The notes under the pieces were generated by a model that worked only from the letters and a program-made list of their open reading frames with translations, had not been told where the DNA came from and searched no databases. A stretch of 64,000 nt of DNA from Meandrina meandrites. Taxonomy: Eukaryota > Cnidaria > Anthozoa > Scleractinia > Meandrinidae. Every line of letters starts with the position of its first letter. Positions within the stretch are counted from its first letter, which is position 1. Shown here one piece after another: positions 36,465 through 46,620 of the stretch. The DNA lies in NCBI GenBank assembly GCA_963693305.1, contig OY855913.1, positions 15,779,022-15,843,021 of the forward strand, in the 5' to 3' direction. The position numbers were made by a program, and so were the translations under genes.

Positions 36465-36714
36465 ATTGCCAAACGTTGGCAAAATATACCAGAATTTTGC
36501 AATAAGTTGAGTTCCTTTCCGCGTTTCTCGGCAGTGGTCCAGCGGACTTCATTTTAGAGTAGAATACCATAATGCAATGCGAGGCGGAGGTGGCGAAAAG
36601 AAAATGAAAATAAATATGGCGACTTTGGCTGCTGTGAAGTAAAATAGTTCGATGTAAACTCGTTTATGTTGTCATCGCTTGAGAATCGGCTCTAATTTTA
36701 AGCAGGGAGACAAA
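36465..36714. promoter_or_regulatory. Probable bidirectional promoter of CC2D1 and GPS2
   Basis: Only 250 bp separate the two divergent start codons (36464 minus, 36715 plus). No TATA box is obvious. ATGGCGACTTTGGC (36616-36629) resembles a YY1-type ATGGCG core, and a second GGTGGCGAAAAG block lies at about 36589. The bidirectional role is inferred from spacing and orientation. Confidence 0.6.
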
Positions 36715-39700
36715 ATGCCTGTCCTGCTCGAAAGAAGTCGTCCGACAAAAGACCAGCAGAGAGCTGTACACGCGTACATTCGACGACAAAGAGAGAAGGG
36801 GAAACAAGCTCTTGCCGAAAGTAAAGCCAAAGAGGAGGAAGAAAAACAGCGAAAGAAGGAAGAAGAGAAAAAGAAAGAAACCGTAGAGGATGTGAAAAAG
36901 GAAATCGCTGAATTGGAGGCGAAGCTAGAACAATTGAAGCAGAAAAAACACGAGCTTTTCTCGCAATTCAAGAGAGCTTTAAATTATGAAAATGAAATGA
37001 AGAAGCAGCAGGAGAATCAAGCTACATTGAAGGCAGCTGTTCATGTTGGAAGCAGTTCAAGAGGCGTGCAGGGTTTGTCGGCAGGACAGCCTACATTGAC
37101 GCCCAGTGTACATCCACAATCTGCACTTGTGGATTCTGTCCCAAGTTCAGCAGGTGTGGTACAGTGAAATAATTTTATGCACTTATTATCAAAAACATCA
37201 ACATTCTCCCCAGTACCCTGGGTGCCAAGGGTTTTTTTTGTTTGCGGCGACAGAGAGCGGCAAAGCCATGATCAAACAAATGCCGCTCTCTGTTGTGGCA
37301 AACAAACAAAAAAAACCTTTGGCACCCAGGGTATCTCCCCAGGCAACCACTCTGGCATGAATATTTGGGTTATTGATCAAGAATGAGGTCAAGATGGCTT
37401 GATACTGGCCAAGTTATTTTTTTTCTTGTCTTTTTCTTGGCATTTTTATGGACCATATGAATGCAAAAAATAATAATAATAATAATAAAAAAAACAAGCA
37501 AACAAAACAAAAAACAACAACAAAAACAAGACAAAGCCAATATCCGGCCATCCTGGCTCAACAATTTTGGTTGATAAGGGAGTTGTTATATAATTATAGC
37601 ATAAAGAACATCACTTTTCTTGCAGGGCACAGTTAATGAACAGAACTGGTAAGATAGCCCCATGAATCCCACTGGGCAGCCAGGGGTTTCAAAATGTTTT
37701 GAAGTAGGCATCAGCAACTAGAAGAGTAGGCGGCTGTGACAAGTTACTTTTGTTTTTTGTGAGCTGATTGCTATGACCAAGTAGCCAATGATACTGTATA
37801 TTAATCAATTAGCTGGCGGAACTCTGGCAGTTGCTGGCTTGTTTTGAAAACCCTGATGTAGCCCATCTCACTTTAGGATTTGGTCCCTTGCACAGCTAAG
37901 TACTGACAGGTTAGCAATTGAAACCAGTCTTACTTAGTCCACCGATTGAATTTGATTGTATTCAGTGACAATACAGGTCAATTACTTGTGAGGTCTGGAC
38001 ATTTAAACTTTTGGATTTTAGCCATTCAAATTTCTATCACCGTAAAAAAAAGTTAATGCAATGTTTGTAGCTTTTGGAATAACTTTATTGTTGGTGGTCA
38101 GTGAGAAAAGCACTATAATTGTATCCTCAGAAACTGCCTAAAATAACATATGTATTCCAAATCAGCCAAGATTTTACAGTAGTCAAGTTTACCACACAGC
38201 AAAAGCTGGTGTATAGAGAGATAGCATGAAATCGTGGTACATTTAGCTCATTCAAACTCTCTATTTTGAAGTATTTAGTTTGTTGCTTCTGATCCATGTT
38301 TACTTTTAAATCTTTGCGAATTAGTTATTTTTCCAGGTGATTTTAAGAGTTTCCTTTAATTCCTTCTCAAAAACTAACAGTGGCACCCTTAAGGAAATTT
38401 ATTTCATTAAAGTATAGCAAATAATAATACATATACTGTACCTATATTCATTATTTGATATTCTTATGTGTCTTGTATTCAGGTGTTATCAGAAGACAAG
38501 GAAGTCCTCCTCATCCTCTCTCAGGTTTTATTCAGGCACAAATCCATTCACAGCAAATACAAAACCTTCAACCACCACATGTTCCTTACCCAACACAGGC
38601 AGCAAAGATGCATCCAGCAGCAGTCCAAGAGAGATTTCCAGGCTTTCAACATGGCCAAATACAGGCACCTGTTGTTGCAGGGAATCAGGTAAATTAGTAG
38701 TTAACTGGACAGCTACATGTAAGGAATAGTGTGAAAATAATTTTCACTTGTTCAAAATCAGCAAATATATTTAGGATTGTTTTTAAGGTTTTTAGCATTT
38801 CTCTTGGGTTTCTGATATCCTTCATTTCATGCCTGACCTAGACGTGTTGAAGTTCTGAACTGAAACAATTACATACCAGTGTTGTAGCTTTACAAATGAG
38901 AGATACTATACAGATGTCTGTAGGGGAATACATGATCAGTGTTCAATTTTTTCACCTAAATTTCAGATGTCTCTCTTGGCAGTTTAACAAACTTTTGAAA
39001 ATATACAGATGCATCAAATCTTGATGCAAGATATTACGATGGCAACATAATATCTTACACTTTTAACATAGTTAATTTATTGGAAATGTGAACCAGAATA
39101 GTATGTTGCACAGTAAGGAAGAAATTAAGAACCTGAAACTGGCAACATAATATCTTACACTTTTAACTTTGCTGCAGCCTGAGGGTCATTTTCCAGGAAA
39201 GCACCATGCCCCTCCTCAGCTCACCCCTACTGGTACATCTTCAGAACCACAGCCTCAGTTTAACAGACAGCCACTACAGCAAGGTGGACTGCCCCAGCAG
39301 GTAAACACATATCAGCATAATGTGGCCTCTTTGTCTAGCTATATTTCAAATTTAGTCCGACTATTGCAAAGCTTAGTTGGGTAATGTCCCAGTATTTTTC
39401 TAGATTTGGATTTGGTATCTTAGATTTTATCATCATTATTTTCATCATCTTATCTTGTCAGTCTTCAAGCTTCAAGCTCAAGCTTCACTAGTTACAGATT
39501 TAAGGATTCTTAATTTTGTTCTTTATAGGAAAATCAATTTCCAGGTCACCAATTACAGCAACAGCAGCAGCAGCAGCAACAGCAGTTTCCTTATCATGTA
39601 CAGCAGCAACAGCAGCATCAACAACAACAACAGCCAGGTTATCAGCAGTATGCACAACACAGCAGTCACAAGCAACCTTTTCAGCCATCTGCACACCCAC

Positions 39701-42700
39701 AAACGCAACAACAACCAAACTCGGCTCAGCATAATCAGGGGCCTCAGCATGCGTACCCAGCACAGCATGCCCAGGACCAACCACACCACCAGTCTTATCC
39801 GGTCCACGGCTCTAATGTGCACCAGATGCAATCCCAGCAGTCCTATCAGGTGCAGTCTCAACAGGGATACCAAGCAAAGCAGCAGCAGCAGCAGCAGCAG
39901 CCTGTGGCTTACCAGGCTCAGCAAACACCACTGAGTGGCCAACAGCATGGATACCATCCACAGCAACAACAGCAGCAGGCTGGGCAGTACCCTGCAGCTC
40001 ATGGACACCAAGGGCAGCAGCCCGACCAGATGCCACACGGGCAGCAGCCCGACCAGATGCCACACAGGCAGCAGCCCGACCAGATGCCACACAGGCAGCA
40101 GCCTGACCAGATGCCACACAGGCAGCAGCCCGACCAGATGCCACACAGGCAGCAGCCCGACCAGATGCCACACAGGCAGCAGCCTGACCAGATGCCACAC
40201 AGGCAGCAGCCTGACCAGATGCCACACAGGCAGCAGCACGACCAGTTGCCACACAGGCAGCAGCCTGACCAGATGCCACACAGGCAGCAGCACGACCAGT
40301 TGCCACACAGGCAGCAGCCTGACCAGATGCCACACAGGCAGCAGCACGACCAGTTGCCACACAGGCAGCAGCCCGACCAGATTCCACACAGGCAGCAGCC
40401 CGACCAGATGCCACACAGGCAGCAGCCTGACCAGATGCCACACAGGCAGCAAACAATGGCACCACAGCAGTTTCACCAGCAGCAGGGAAGCCAGAGCCAA
40501 GTTCGGCAAGTGCCATATGATGCAGGGCATCAATCCCAGCAGATGCCCCCACCACAGCAACAGCACCAGAAGCTTGAACAGAGGCAAGGTGCAGGACTTG
40601 GGTATTCCCAGCACTACACGGTAAATCCTTTACTCAGGTTGTGTGCAATACCAATATGATAAGGTCAACATTTTCCTTAGTAGCCATTTGGCCACTGACT
40701 ACTCAAGTTTGGTCGCCAATTGAAAAATTTTAGTCACTAAATTAAGCTCGCGCTTTCAATCCTTCTTCTCAATTTTAGTCGCCAGGCTGGCAACTTCAGG
40801 TCCAATTTAGTCGCCAGCTCCAAAATTGGAGGGTAACTTGGAGGGTTGAGTATGTATGTTTTTATTGCCCTGCTAAGTGAACATAATTATCCCAATTGTC
40901 TTTTACAAATTTTCTACAAAAATGTTATATTTTTTTTCTCCACAGCATGATTATCAACAGCACCATCCACAGGGACCTCAGTCAGTGAAGAGGCCAAGTC
41001 ACAAGTTCAGTCCTTATCCATACTCTGGATCAAAGGGCCATCATCAGGGGAGTGCCGGGAAGAAATATCCAGGGAAGTACCAAAGCTCGATGGAGGGAAC
41101 ATCATCTTCAGGGTCATACACAGGTAAGTGCAAATCTAGTTATCTTCATCTCTAGTAAATTTGACCTAGGTATTACATGTATGTTAATTGTAAACAATGT
41201 TTGAATGAGGTTTTTGTCATATCCAGAATAATCAAGGTTGAGGTATTGTAAGTGCTATCAGCTGAAGCTGAAGGCTGAGGTGTGATAACACTTACCAAGA
41301 CCTTGGTTATTGTAAATGTAAACATTCTTTTCTTATAAGAAAATAACAACAAACCCACTGTTGAAGAAGCAAATCAAAGAGCCATGTTTTTACTTTGCTG
41401 TGTGCAAGTTACGACTGAATACCACCTGTGAACTTGACATTACACTGTACTCTTGGAAATCATGCATTGCACATGCAACCTAAAGATTATTCACTAATCT
41501 GCTAGCAGATTAGTGAATAATCTGCAGGTTGTGCTGATTCCCAGAATTAACTGTAGGCTCTTAGCCAATGAGAAGACAGTGACTACAATGTATAATAATT
41601 AATAATTATGTTTGTACTGTTCTTTAATCTTGCAGGAGGTAAGCCAATTTTAGTCACATGACGTAAAATATTTTTTCTATTGTCTGCTAATTTCCAGTGT
41701 TCCGCAAAATTAATTTAGCAGGGCTCGAAAAATCTGCTAGCCCGACTCCCGGGGCTAGCGAAAATTTTCTTTTGGCTAGTGAATAAAGTACTTTCCTAGC
41801 CCAGTGGGCTAGCAAGCCACTTAAAAGCCCAGTTGTTGAATTGACTGTCAAGATCTGCATTGAAATACACGCTGGAAAAGAAAGGAAATGGTGTTGCTGG
41901 AGATCAGCGTAAGCAGAATGCCAATGGGCCAGCTGCTGCAGATGAGATTCAGACCAAAAACAGAAGCGTGATATGCAGCGAAAACGTTTGTTTCTTCCAC
42001 AGTGGAAAACAAAATGGCCATGGGTGCCGTGATGAGGAAAAGGGTGTAATGTTTAACCAAACTTGTCGCGAATTTCCATCTTTAGCGGACAAATCCAGCC
42101 TTTTGTTTAGTGGTACATCAAATTTTCGCGTTGACCCATTGAAGAGTCATCAGTGTTTGCGGGAGCACAAAGCTTGCAGAATGCAAATGCAACACGAATC
42201 AAAAGAAAGCAACAACTGAACTGAAAGAGGGCTAGAGCTCTCAGGCTCTGGGCTAGTAAAGTAGCAATACCAGCTAGCCCATGGCTATAAGGACTTCAGA
42301 AAAAGTTTTGAGCCCTGTTTAGACAAGTCTATGAATGGAACAGTGTTTATTGGGCAATGTACAGTGTATGGCAGTAATAGATCATGTGACAGCCTCAGAG
42401 AAGCATTGTTGTCAGCTAGTGAAAAATAAAGTGAAAGTGGAGATTGAGCACAGGGTTAGAAATTAGCACTAGCCTGCTCACCAGTGCCAGGGGTGCCAGG
42501 CAAGTGGGAATCAAAACGAAGTTTTCAGCCCTGAAGCTTATAAAACATGTTGGTCAACAAGCTGTTTCTTAGTCTTCAATTTGCTAATAATTTATTTCCA
42601 TAATATTTTTTATTGGGGTGGTATGTTTAATATTCACAGGGCCTTCAGGAGGTTCCTCACACTCAAGACACCATCATCATCAAGGGAGGAGTCACAAGGC

Positions 42701-42755
42701 TGGAACAGGGTATGGTTCATCCAGCCAGCAAAAGCCATCTAGGTATTACCAGTAA
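36715..42755 (+). CDS. GPS2: GPS2-like (G protein pathway suppressor 2), complete, six exons
   Basis: Exons 36715-37153, 38483-38688, 39178-39300, 39529-40620, 40946-41123 and 42640-42755 join in phase (2154 nt, 717 aa). The start MPVLLERSRPTKDQQRAV and the coiled coil (residues about 38-105, EDVKKEIAELEAKLEQLKQK..HELFSQFKRAL) match what I know of GPS2: MPxLLERP, an arginine-rich helix, then LEExLLxLQxEKHQLFxQLKK. The C terminus KPSRYYQ resembles the human PRFYHK end. GPS2 is a subunit of the NCoR/SMRT-HDAC3-TBL1 corepressor and acts through this N-terminal helix. Human GPS2 is about 327 aa; this one is doubled by Gln-rich exon 4 with a 9-residue repeat (residues about 419-562). Starts upstream of 36715 lack an ATG in this frame. 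Confidence 0.85.
37214..37333. mobile_element. 120-bp palindromic MITE with 9-bp target duplication
   Basis: Ends TACCCTGGGTGCCAAGGG and CTTTGGCACCCAGGGTA are inverted repeats. The arms continue through the T/A tract, GTTTGCGGCGACAGAGAGCGG and its complement. Exact direct repeats TCTCCCCAG occur at 37205-37213 and 37334-37342. Same architecture as 7438-7535 but a different sequence. Confidence 0.85.
37370..37577. mobile_element. Diverged foldback MITE, same family as 30960-31112
   Basis: TTATTGATCAAG at the left and TTTTGGTTGATAA at the right. Internal GGTCAAGATGGC..ATACTGGCC and GCCAATATCCGGCCATC match the 30960 element. The centre is expanded by AAT and CAAAA repeats. Confidence 0.65.
39529..40620 (+). 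other. Gln-rich exon 4 of GPS2-like gene
   Basis: A 364-codon phase-0 exon bounded by CTTTATAG and GTAAAT. It starts ENQFPGHQ, runs into poly-Gln (39556-39585), then GYQQYAQH and PYHV-type Q/H/P sequence, a second poly-Gln near 39880-39900, the 27-bp tandem array, and ends QGAGLGYSQHYT. Gln, His and Pro dominate; it is predicted to be disordered. Long frames on the opposite strand (39553-40614 and 39812-40555) are by-products of the repeat. Confidence 0.85.
40015..40446 (+). repeat. 16 x 27-bp coding minisatellite
   Basis: The unit encodes QQPDQMPHR. Sixteen units fill 432 bp. Unit 1 ends in Gly in place of Arg. Units 9, 11 and 13 read QQHDQLPHR, and unit 14 reads QQPDQIPHR. Synonymous CCC/CCT variation marks subsets. 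The alternating units 8-13 (P-M, H-L, P-M, H-L, P-M, H-L) suggest a 54-bp dimer was itself duplicated. Confidence 0.97.
41719..42317. mobile_element. 599-bp CAGGG...CCCTG element, hAT-like deletion derivative
   Basis: Ends CAGGGCTCGAAAA and TTTTGAGCCCTG are inverted repeats. Direct repeats TTTAG at 41714-41718 and 42318-42322 give a 5-bp target duplication. Subterminal GGGCTAGC/GCTAGCCC repeats match the design of 24202-25203. A plus-strand frame (41860-42219) with FRVDPLKSHQCLREHKAC resembles the N-terminal TTF/BED-type finger of ZNF862-like hAT transposases; the rest of the transposase is missing. Confidence 0.8.
41860..42219 (+). pseudogene. Transposase N-terminal fragment (TTF/BED-type finger)
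   Basis: About 119 codons within the 599-bp CAGGG element. The segment with NFRVDPLKSHQCLREHKACR has the spacing of the NFRLxxLKxHExSxxHxxC motif found before hAT catalytic domains (family knowledge). No catalytic domain follows, so it is a remnant. It might still encode a small DNA-binding peptide, but there is no sign that it is expressed. Confidence 0.5.
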
Positions 42756-42805
42756 GAACACAAACCAGCTATTTGCAGCTTGCATTGGGAATTCCCAATG
42801 GAAAT

Positions 42806-43136
42806 GCGACAAGAGCTGTCCAGGTATTGCTAGTGAAGATTCAACAAAAGCCGTTTAGGTAAATGTATTACCAGTGAGAGCACACACCAGCTGCCTGCAG
42901 CTTGCATCAGTTGTGCAGGTATTACCAGGAATTGCAAATGAAGATTCAACTAAAACTACCCAGATATTGCCAATGAAGATTCAACGTAAACTGTCCAGGT
43001 ATTACCAGTGAAGATTTAATGTAAACTGTCGAGGTGTTACCATTGAGGAGTCAACAAAAGCTGCCTAGGTGTTGCCGTGAAGATCCAGCTAAAGCTACCC
43101 AGGTACTACCAGTGAATATTCAGCAAAAGCTGCCCA
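42806..43136 (+). repeat. Degenerate 35-bp tandem repeats in the GPS2 3' UTR
   Basis: About eight units resembling AAACTGTCCAGGTATTACCAGTGAAGATTCAAC. The same string occurs in the last codons of GPS2 (TCTAGGTATTACCAGTAA at 42738-42755), so coding end and UTR repeats appear to share an origin. One unit (about 42850-42913) also repeats the CACACACCAGCTGCCTGCAGCTTGCATC block that follows the stop codon. Confidence 0.75.
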
Positions 43137-43655
43137 TCACTCTGAGAAAATGAATTTGCTGGATCTGGAAAAAGAACATGAGAAACAACATTTGGAAGAG
43201 AAATTAATCAGTGAGAGTCTGGGTGAGAAAATCTGTGTGAAAATTGTAACGTTATGTGCAAGAGGTGGAAGGTATAAAAATCTGTCTGGCAAATAATTAT
43301 GATACAAGTGGGCATGACTGGCCTGGGATAAAGTGACAGAAACAATCAAGACAACTATTAAGGCAACTCCAACTAGACTTGTTTTTGTAGGTTAGCCACC
43401 ATTAGATTTTTCTTTTGGCAGTGTTAATGGCTGGCAATCAGAAAAGAGAGAGAGAGAACTCAAAAGGGGTGAAGTCCTGCTGATAATTTAACAGTTGGAA
43501 TGTTATGAGATAATGTTGTCCAGAACACTGTTTTTTAAAAAATGCATTATCTTAAATTTTTATCAATTCTTTTAATTTTTTATTCTCATGTCATGTGCAA
43601 GTTCTTAATTTTTTCTCTGGAACCCTATTATTAGTATTGTAAGATACATTTTAAT

Positions 43656-43763
43656 AACTATTCACTGAAGTGGAGGTGGCTAGTGGTGGATATTTACCTT
43701 GCCGCCTCAAAGGCTCGGTAAATATCCACCACTAGCCCCTGACACTGACTGAGGTGAATAGTT
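43656..43763. mobile_element. Foldback MITE
   Basis: AACTATTCAC at the left, GTGAATAGTT at the right. A strong inner palindrome GGCTAGTGGTGGATATTTACC / GGTAAATATCCACCACTAGCC surrounds a short loop. Confidence 0.75.
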
Positions 43764-44099
43764 GTTTTAGTATATACTCAAACAGTGAGATAATATAACC
43801 AAAAAATAATTATTTTAACTCATTTAATCTTGGTAATGATTACAGTTTTCGTGCACAAGTTGCTCAGAGGTGAATAGCAAAGGTTATTCCATGTTTGAGT
43901 AGCCAATCAGCTTGCGCCAACAACGGTATCCACTGTTTTAGTATACTAAAAAAAAGATATTCACTCCTCTCTTCTTTCCTCTCAGAATGTCTATAATCCA
44001 ACATTGCAGTTTGTTTTTGTTATGTGACGTGTTAGTAAAAACTGAAGTTACCTACAGTCATTGTGGTATTAATTTTTGTCATGCTCTTCTGCTCTTTAG

Positions 44100-44266
44100 T
44101 GGCAGATCCAGACCTTCACTTAAGTGGGGAGGAGGGGGGCACTTTTGAAAGCTTGACTATGAATGTTGAATTCTGCCAAGATAATTCCGGCAGATCAAAG
44201 GTAATGCGCTATTTCCGAAAAAGGGGGGGAGGGGGCGCTCCACGGGCCCCTCCCCTGGATCTGCCA
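44100..44266. mobile_element. Small inverted-repeat element
   Basis: Perfect 11-bp ends TGGCAGATCCA / TGGATCTGCCA bound 167 bp containing G-rich tracts. An open frame running through it (44063-44389) is not a gene. Confidence 0.5.
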
Positions 44267-44347
44267 CGTTTGCAAGAAAAATACAGTGTCCCAATAAAAA
44301 ATATGGGGAGGCTCACCTCGAGGACCAAACCCTTACACTTTTTATTT

Positions 44348-44427
44348 GATACCATAAAAGGTAACTCATATACTTTTCATAAAAAGTGATACCATAAAAG
44401 GTAACTCATATACTTTTCATAAAAAGT
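44348..44427. repeat. 40-bp exact tandem duplication
   Basis: Two identical consecutive units starting GATACCATAAAAGGTAACTC and ending CTTTTCATAAAAAGT. Confidence 0.95.
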
Positions 44428-44454
44428 ATGGTAACCCTTTCACAAAGTAAAAGT

Positions 44455-44668
44455 AAAGGTAACGTCTGCGTTTGAGCCTGATGGCCCATCAGGCAGGAAC
44501 ATATCCCATTCTAGATGGGATGCTAGTCCATTGCAGGGTTACCCCAGCATTAAATTCACTGGTATATTTTGCACGAGAAGACAACACAATGTGGCCAGAG
44601 CTCAAACCCAGACCACTCGATCGCCAGCCTAGCACACTGACCATTAGGCCTCCGCGTCTCCCACAACC
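44455..44668 (-). mobile_element. Diverged SINE copy
   Basis: GGTAACGTCTGC tail, GATGGGATGCTAGTCCATTGCAGGG body and GCCTCCGCGTCTCCCAC head place it in the same family as 32471-32762, in minus orientation. The centre is deleted. Confidence 0.7.
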
Positions 44669-45542
44669 CTTTGACATACCCACGGTATAAAATGCTGTAT
44701 GTGCCTTACCTTAGCATGATTAAGGTTGAATACCTAAATGACATTTTCCCCTTTCATATACCTCCAGTGAAAAAAGGTACCCTTTCGGGCAGAGCCTCCC
44801 CGTGGTGTAGTCCACTATAGGAGATATCCCTCCCCAGGTTCGCCTGCTGTGCATGTGTCCGCACGTTATTAGCATTGGGGGGGAGGGGGGGGGGGGGGGG
44901 TACCCAGCAAAGTTTTATACGGCAAGTTTCCACCCAAGCCTCACTCATAACATGCAGAAAAGGTAACCCTTTCGTAAATGTTACATAGGAAATGGAACCC
45001 CTTTCACATAACCGTTTTAATAACTATATAAAGTGCACAGATGAATAATCTTTTAGGTGCGTATATTCTAAATATTCTTTCCCCAACCCTTTTCTACACC
45101 TCTAGCCTGAATAATAAGGTACCCCTTTCGGGCGGAGCCTGCCGAAGAGGGGGTACCCCCTGGGGTTGATAGTGAAACCCTTGAAAGACTGAAAGAAATC
45201 AATATTCTTCGGAGGGTTATAGTAAGAATATTTAAGGATTCGGAATTATTGCTTTTACCAGCAGACGAAACGCAATAGAATCTCATTTGTCTTATCATTC
45301 TCAAATAGAACCAAGGTTTGTACCGTACCTGGCCGGAGAGAACAAAAACGTAAAAATGTTTTTTTTTTTAACAGCAGGTCCAACCAACTGCAATAAATTT
45401 GTGCTTTAGTAATTTTCTTGCCCTCATATCCCAATTAAAGCACAGCTTTATATTTTAACAGTTATATTTTAACCGTACTGGTGCAGCGTCTCCTACCTTC
45501 CGGGCGGGCGTTCCAGTGAAATCCAGTATATGAGGCTCCAAG

Positions 45543-45550
45543 TGACGTCA
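45543..45550. promoter_or_regulatory. Palindromic CRE site TGACGTCA
   Basis: A perfect cAMP-response/ATF consensus lies about 650 bp before the start codon of the 46197 gene and about 340 bp before the proposed splice donor of its non-coding first exon (45882/45883). A promoter role is inference. Confidence 0.4.
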
Positions 45551-45559
45551 TTTATTGTG

Positions 45560-45882
45560 GCAGCCAGCGTTAATTTTTCCCGCCAACTGAAGTTCTGCTA
45601 CATTGCGACTTTTATGCATCTCAGCTCATTTTCGCGTTGCAGCTGGTATTTTAGATATTTCAAGCTTACGTTTTTCGTCTTTCTCGCAGCTTTTGTCGAG
45701 TTGTCTTTAATGAGCAGTCTATTCAGTTTCGTATGTTATGTATTGCACGTAACAAAATGTAAAACTGTGTAGATTTAGAAACTTCAGGAGCCAAAATGTT
45801 TGTTGCTGAAAATGTTTTGTAAAATACCGTCATTGTCAGAGAGTTTAAACCCCATATAAAGCAAACGTTTTTACTAGTAAAG
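45560..45882 (+). other. Possible non-coding first exon of the RAD51-motif gene
   Basis: AGTAAAG|GTAAGTATT at 45882/45883 is a strong donor, and a matching acceptor CGATTACAG ends at 46138, 58 nt upstream of the ATG at 46197. The transcription start is unknown; the left limit given is approximate. Confidence 0.4.
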
Positions 45883-46196
45883 GTAAGTATTTTTGCTTCC
45901 TTTTTTATTGTCACTTCTCAATTTGAATATCTTTGCGCAAAGTTAAAGCTAGTTCTGTCTAGTTGTAATTCCCTTGCTATAAACTTCGATTGTTTTCAGT
46001 AAACTAAGCTTTCGTATTTGTATTTAAAAAGCTTTATACTTAAACTTAAGCTTAAGCTTAAGTTCTTATATTAATTAAACTTGGATTGTGTTTAGCTTAA
46101 ACTTAGCTTAATTTTCTGTTTCGTTTTCTCGATTACAGTAGCTAGTTCCTGGAGCGAAGATTGCTTGTAAAATATACTTTTAAGCTCAACTTTAAA

Positions 46197-46579
46197 ATGG
46201 ATGAAGCATCACAGGAGTCATTTTACCAAGGTAAGCAGCTTGTTCTTTCATAATTAGTAAGCTTGCATTTTGCCTTTGTTTCGAAGTTTCTTTTCGCTAG
46301 GTACTGTTTTGCCCTGCTTTTTTCCAACACATCTCATACGCTCATTGATTTTTCTTGGTTTTATGTAATGTGAGTTCTGAATAGAAAACGTTTTATAAAA
46401 ATGGTAATACCTGTAGTGTCTCTATCATTTTATGGCCGCTATTTTGTATCAAAAGCTAGCTTAATTGTTGGAAAAGCCACAGGTATTTCGAAGTTCACCG
46501 TAGATTTTGAGCCAGAAAGCTGACAACCGATTTAAAAAATGACTTCGGTGAAATTACGCCGTCTGTCAGTCTTAAAACA

Positions 46580-46620
<41 letters not shown>

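Larger units (their letters stand above)
37154..38482. other. GPS2 intron 1
   Basis: It contains the 9-bp-duplication palindrome (37214-37333) and a foldback sibling (37370-37577). The remainder, to the acceptor at 38482, is AT-rich with nothing recognised. Confidence 0.6.
41124..42639. other. GPS2 intron 5
   Basis: It contains the 599-bp CAGGG element (41719-42317) and a short palindrome near 41484-41525 (CTAATCTGCTAGCAGATTAG). Otherwise nothing recognised. Confidence 0.55.
42756..46196. other. Intergenic region and GPS2 3' UTR
   Basis: It starts with the GPS2 3' UTR, which carries 35-bp tandem repeats (42806-43136). Then come a foldback element (43656-43763), a small inverted-repeat element (44100-44266), a 40-bp tandem duplication (44348-44427), a SINE copy (44455-44668), a G tract (44879-44900), and the promoter and non-coding exon of the next gene (45543-46138). 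Confidence 0.6.

Noticed and set aside
40015..40446. CRISPR-like array
   Set aside because: Regular 27-bp units without spacers, in frame within an exon of an animal gene; a coding minisatellite.
39812..40614. Antisense proteins of 247 and 353 codons rich in repeated LLPVWHLVR or ACVASGRAA units
   Set aside because: They are mirror readings of the 27-bp coding repeat of GPS2. The plus-strand frame has matching splice sites and homology; the antisense frames have neither.
44063..44389. 108-codon frame with hydrophobic start
   Set aside because: Runs through a small inverted-repeat element and a tandem duplication; no homology recognised.
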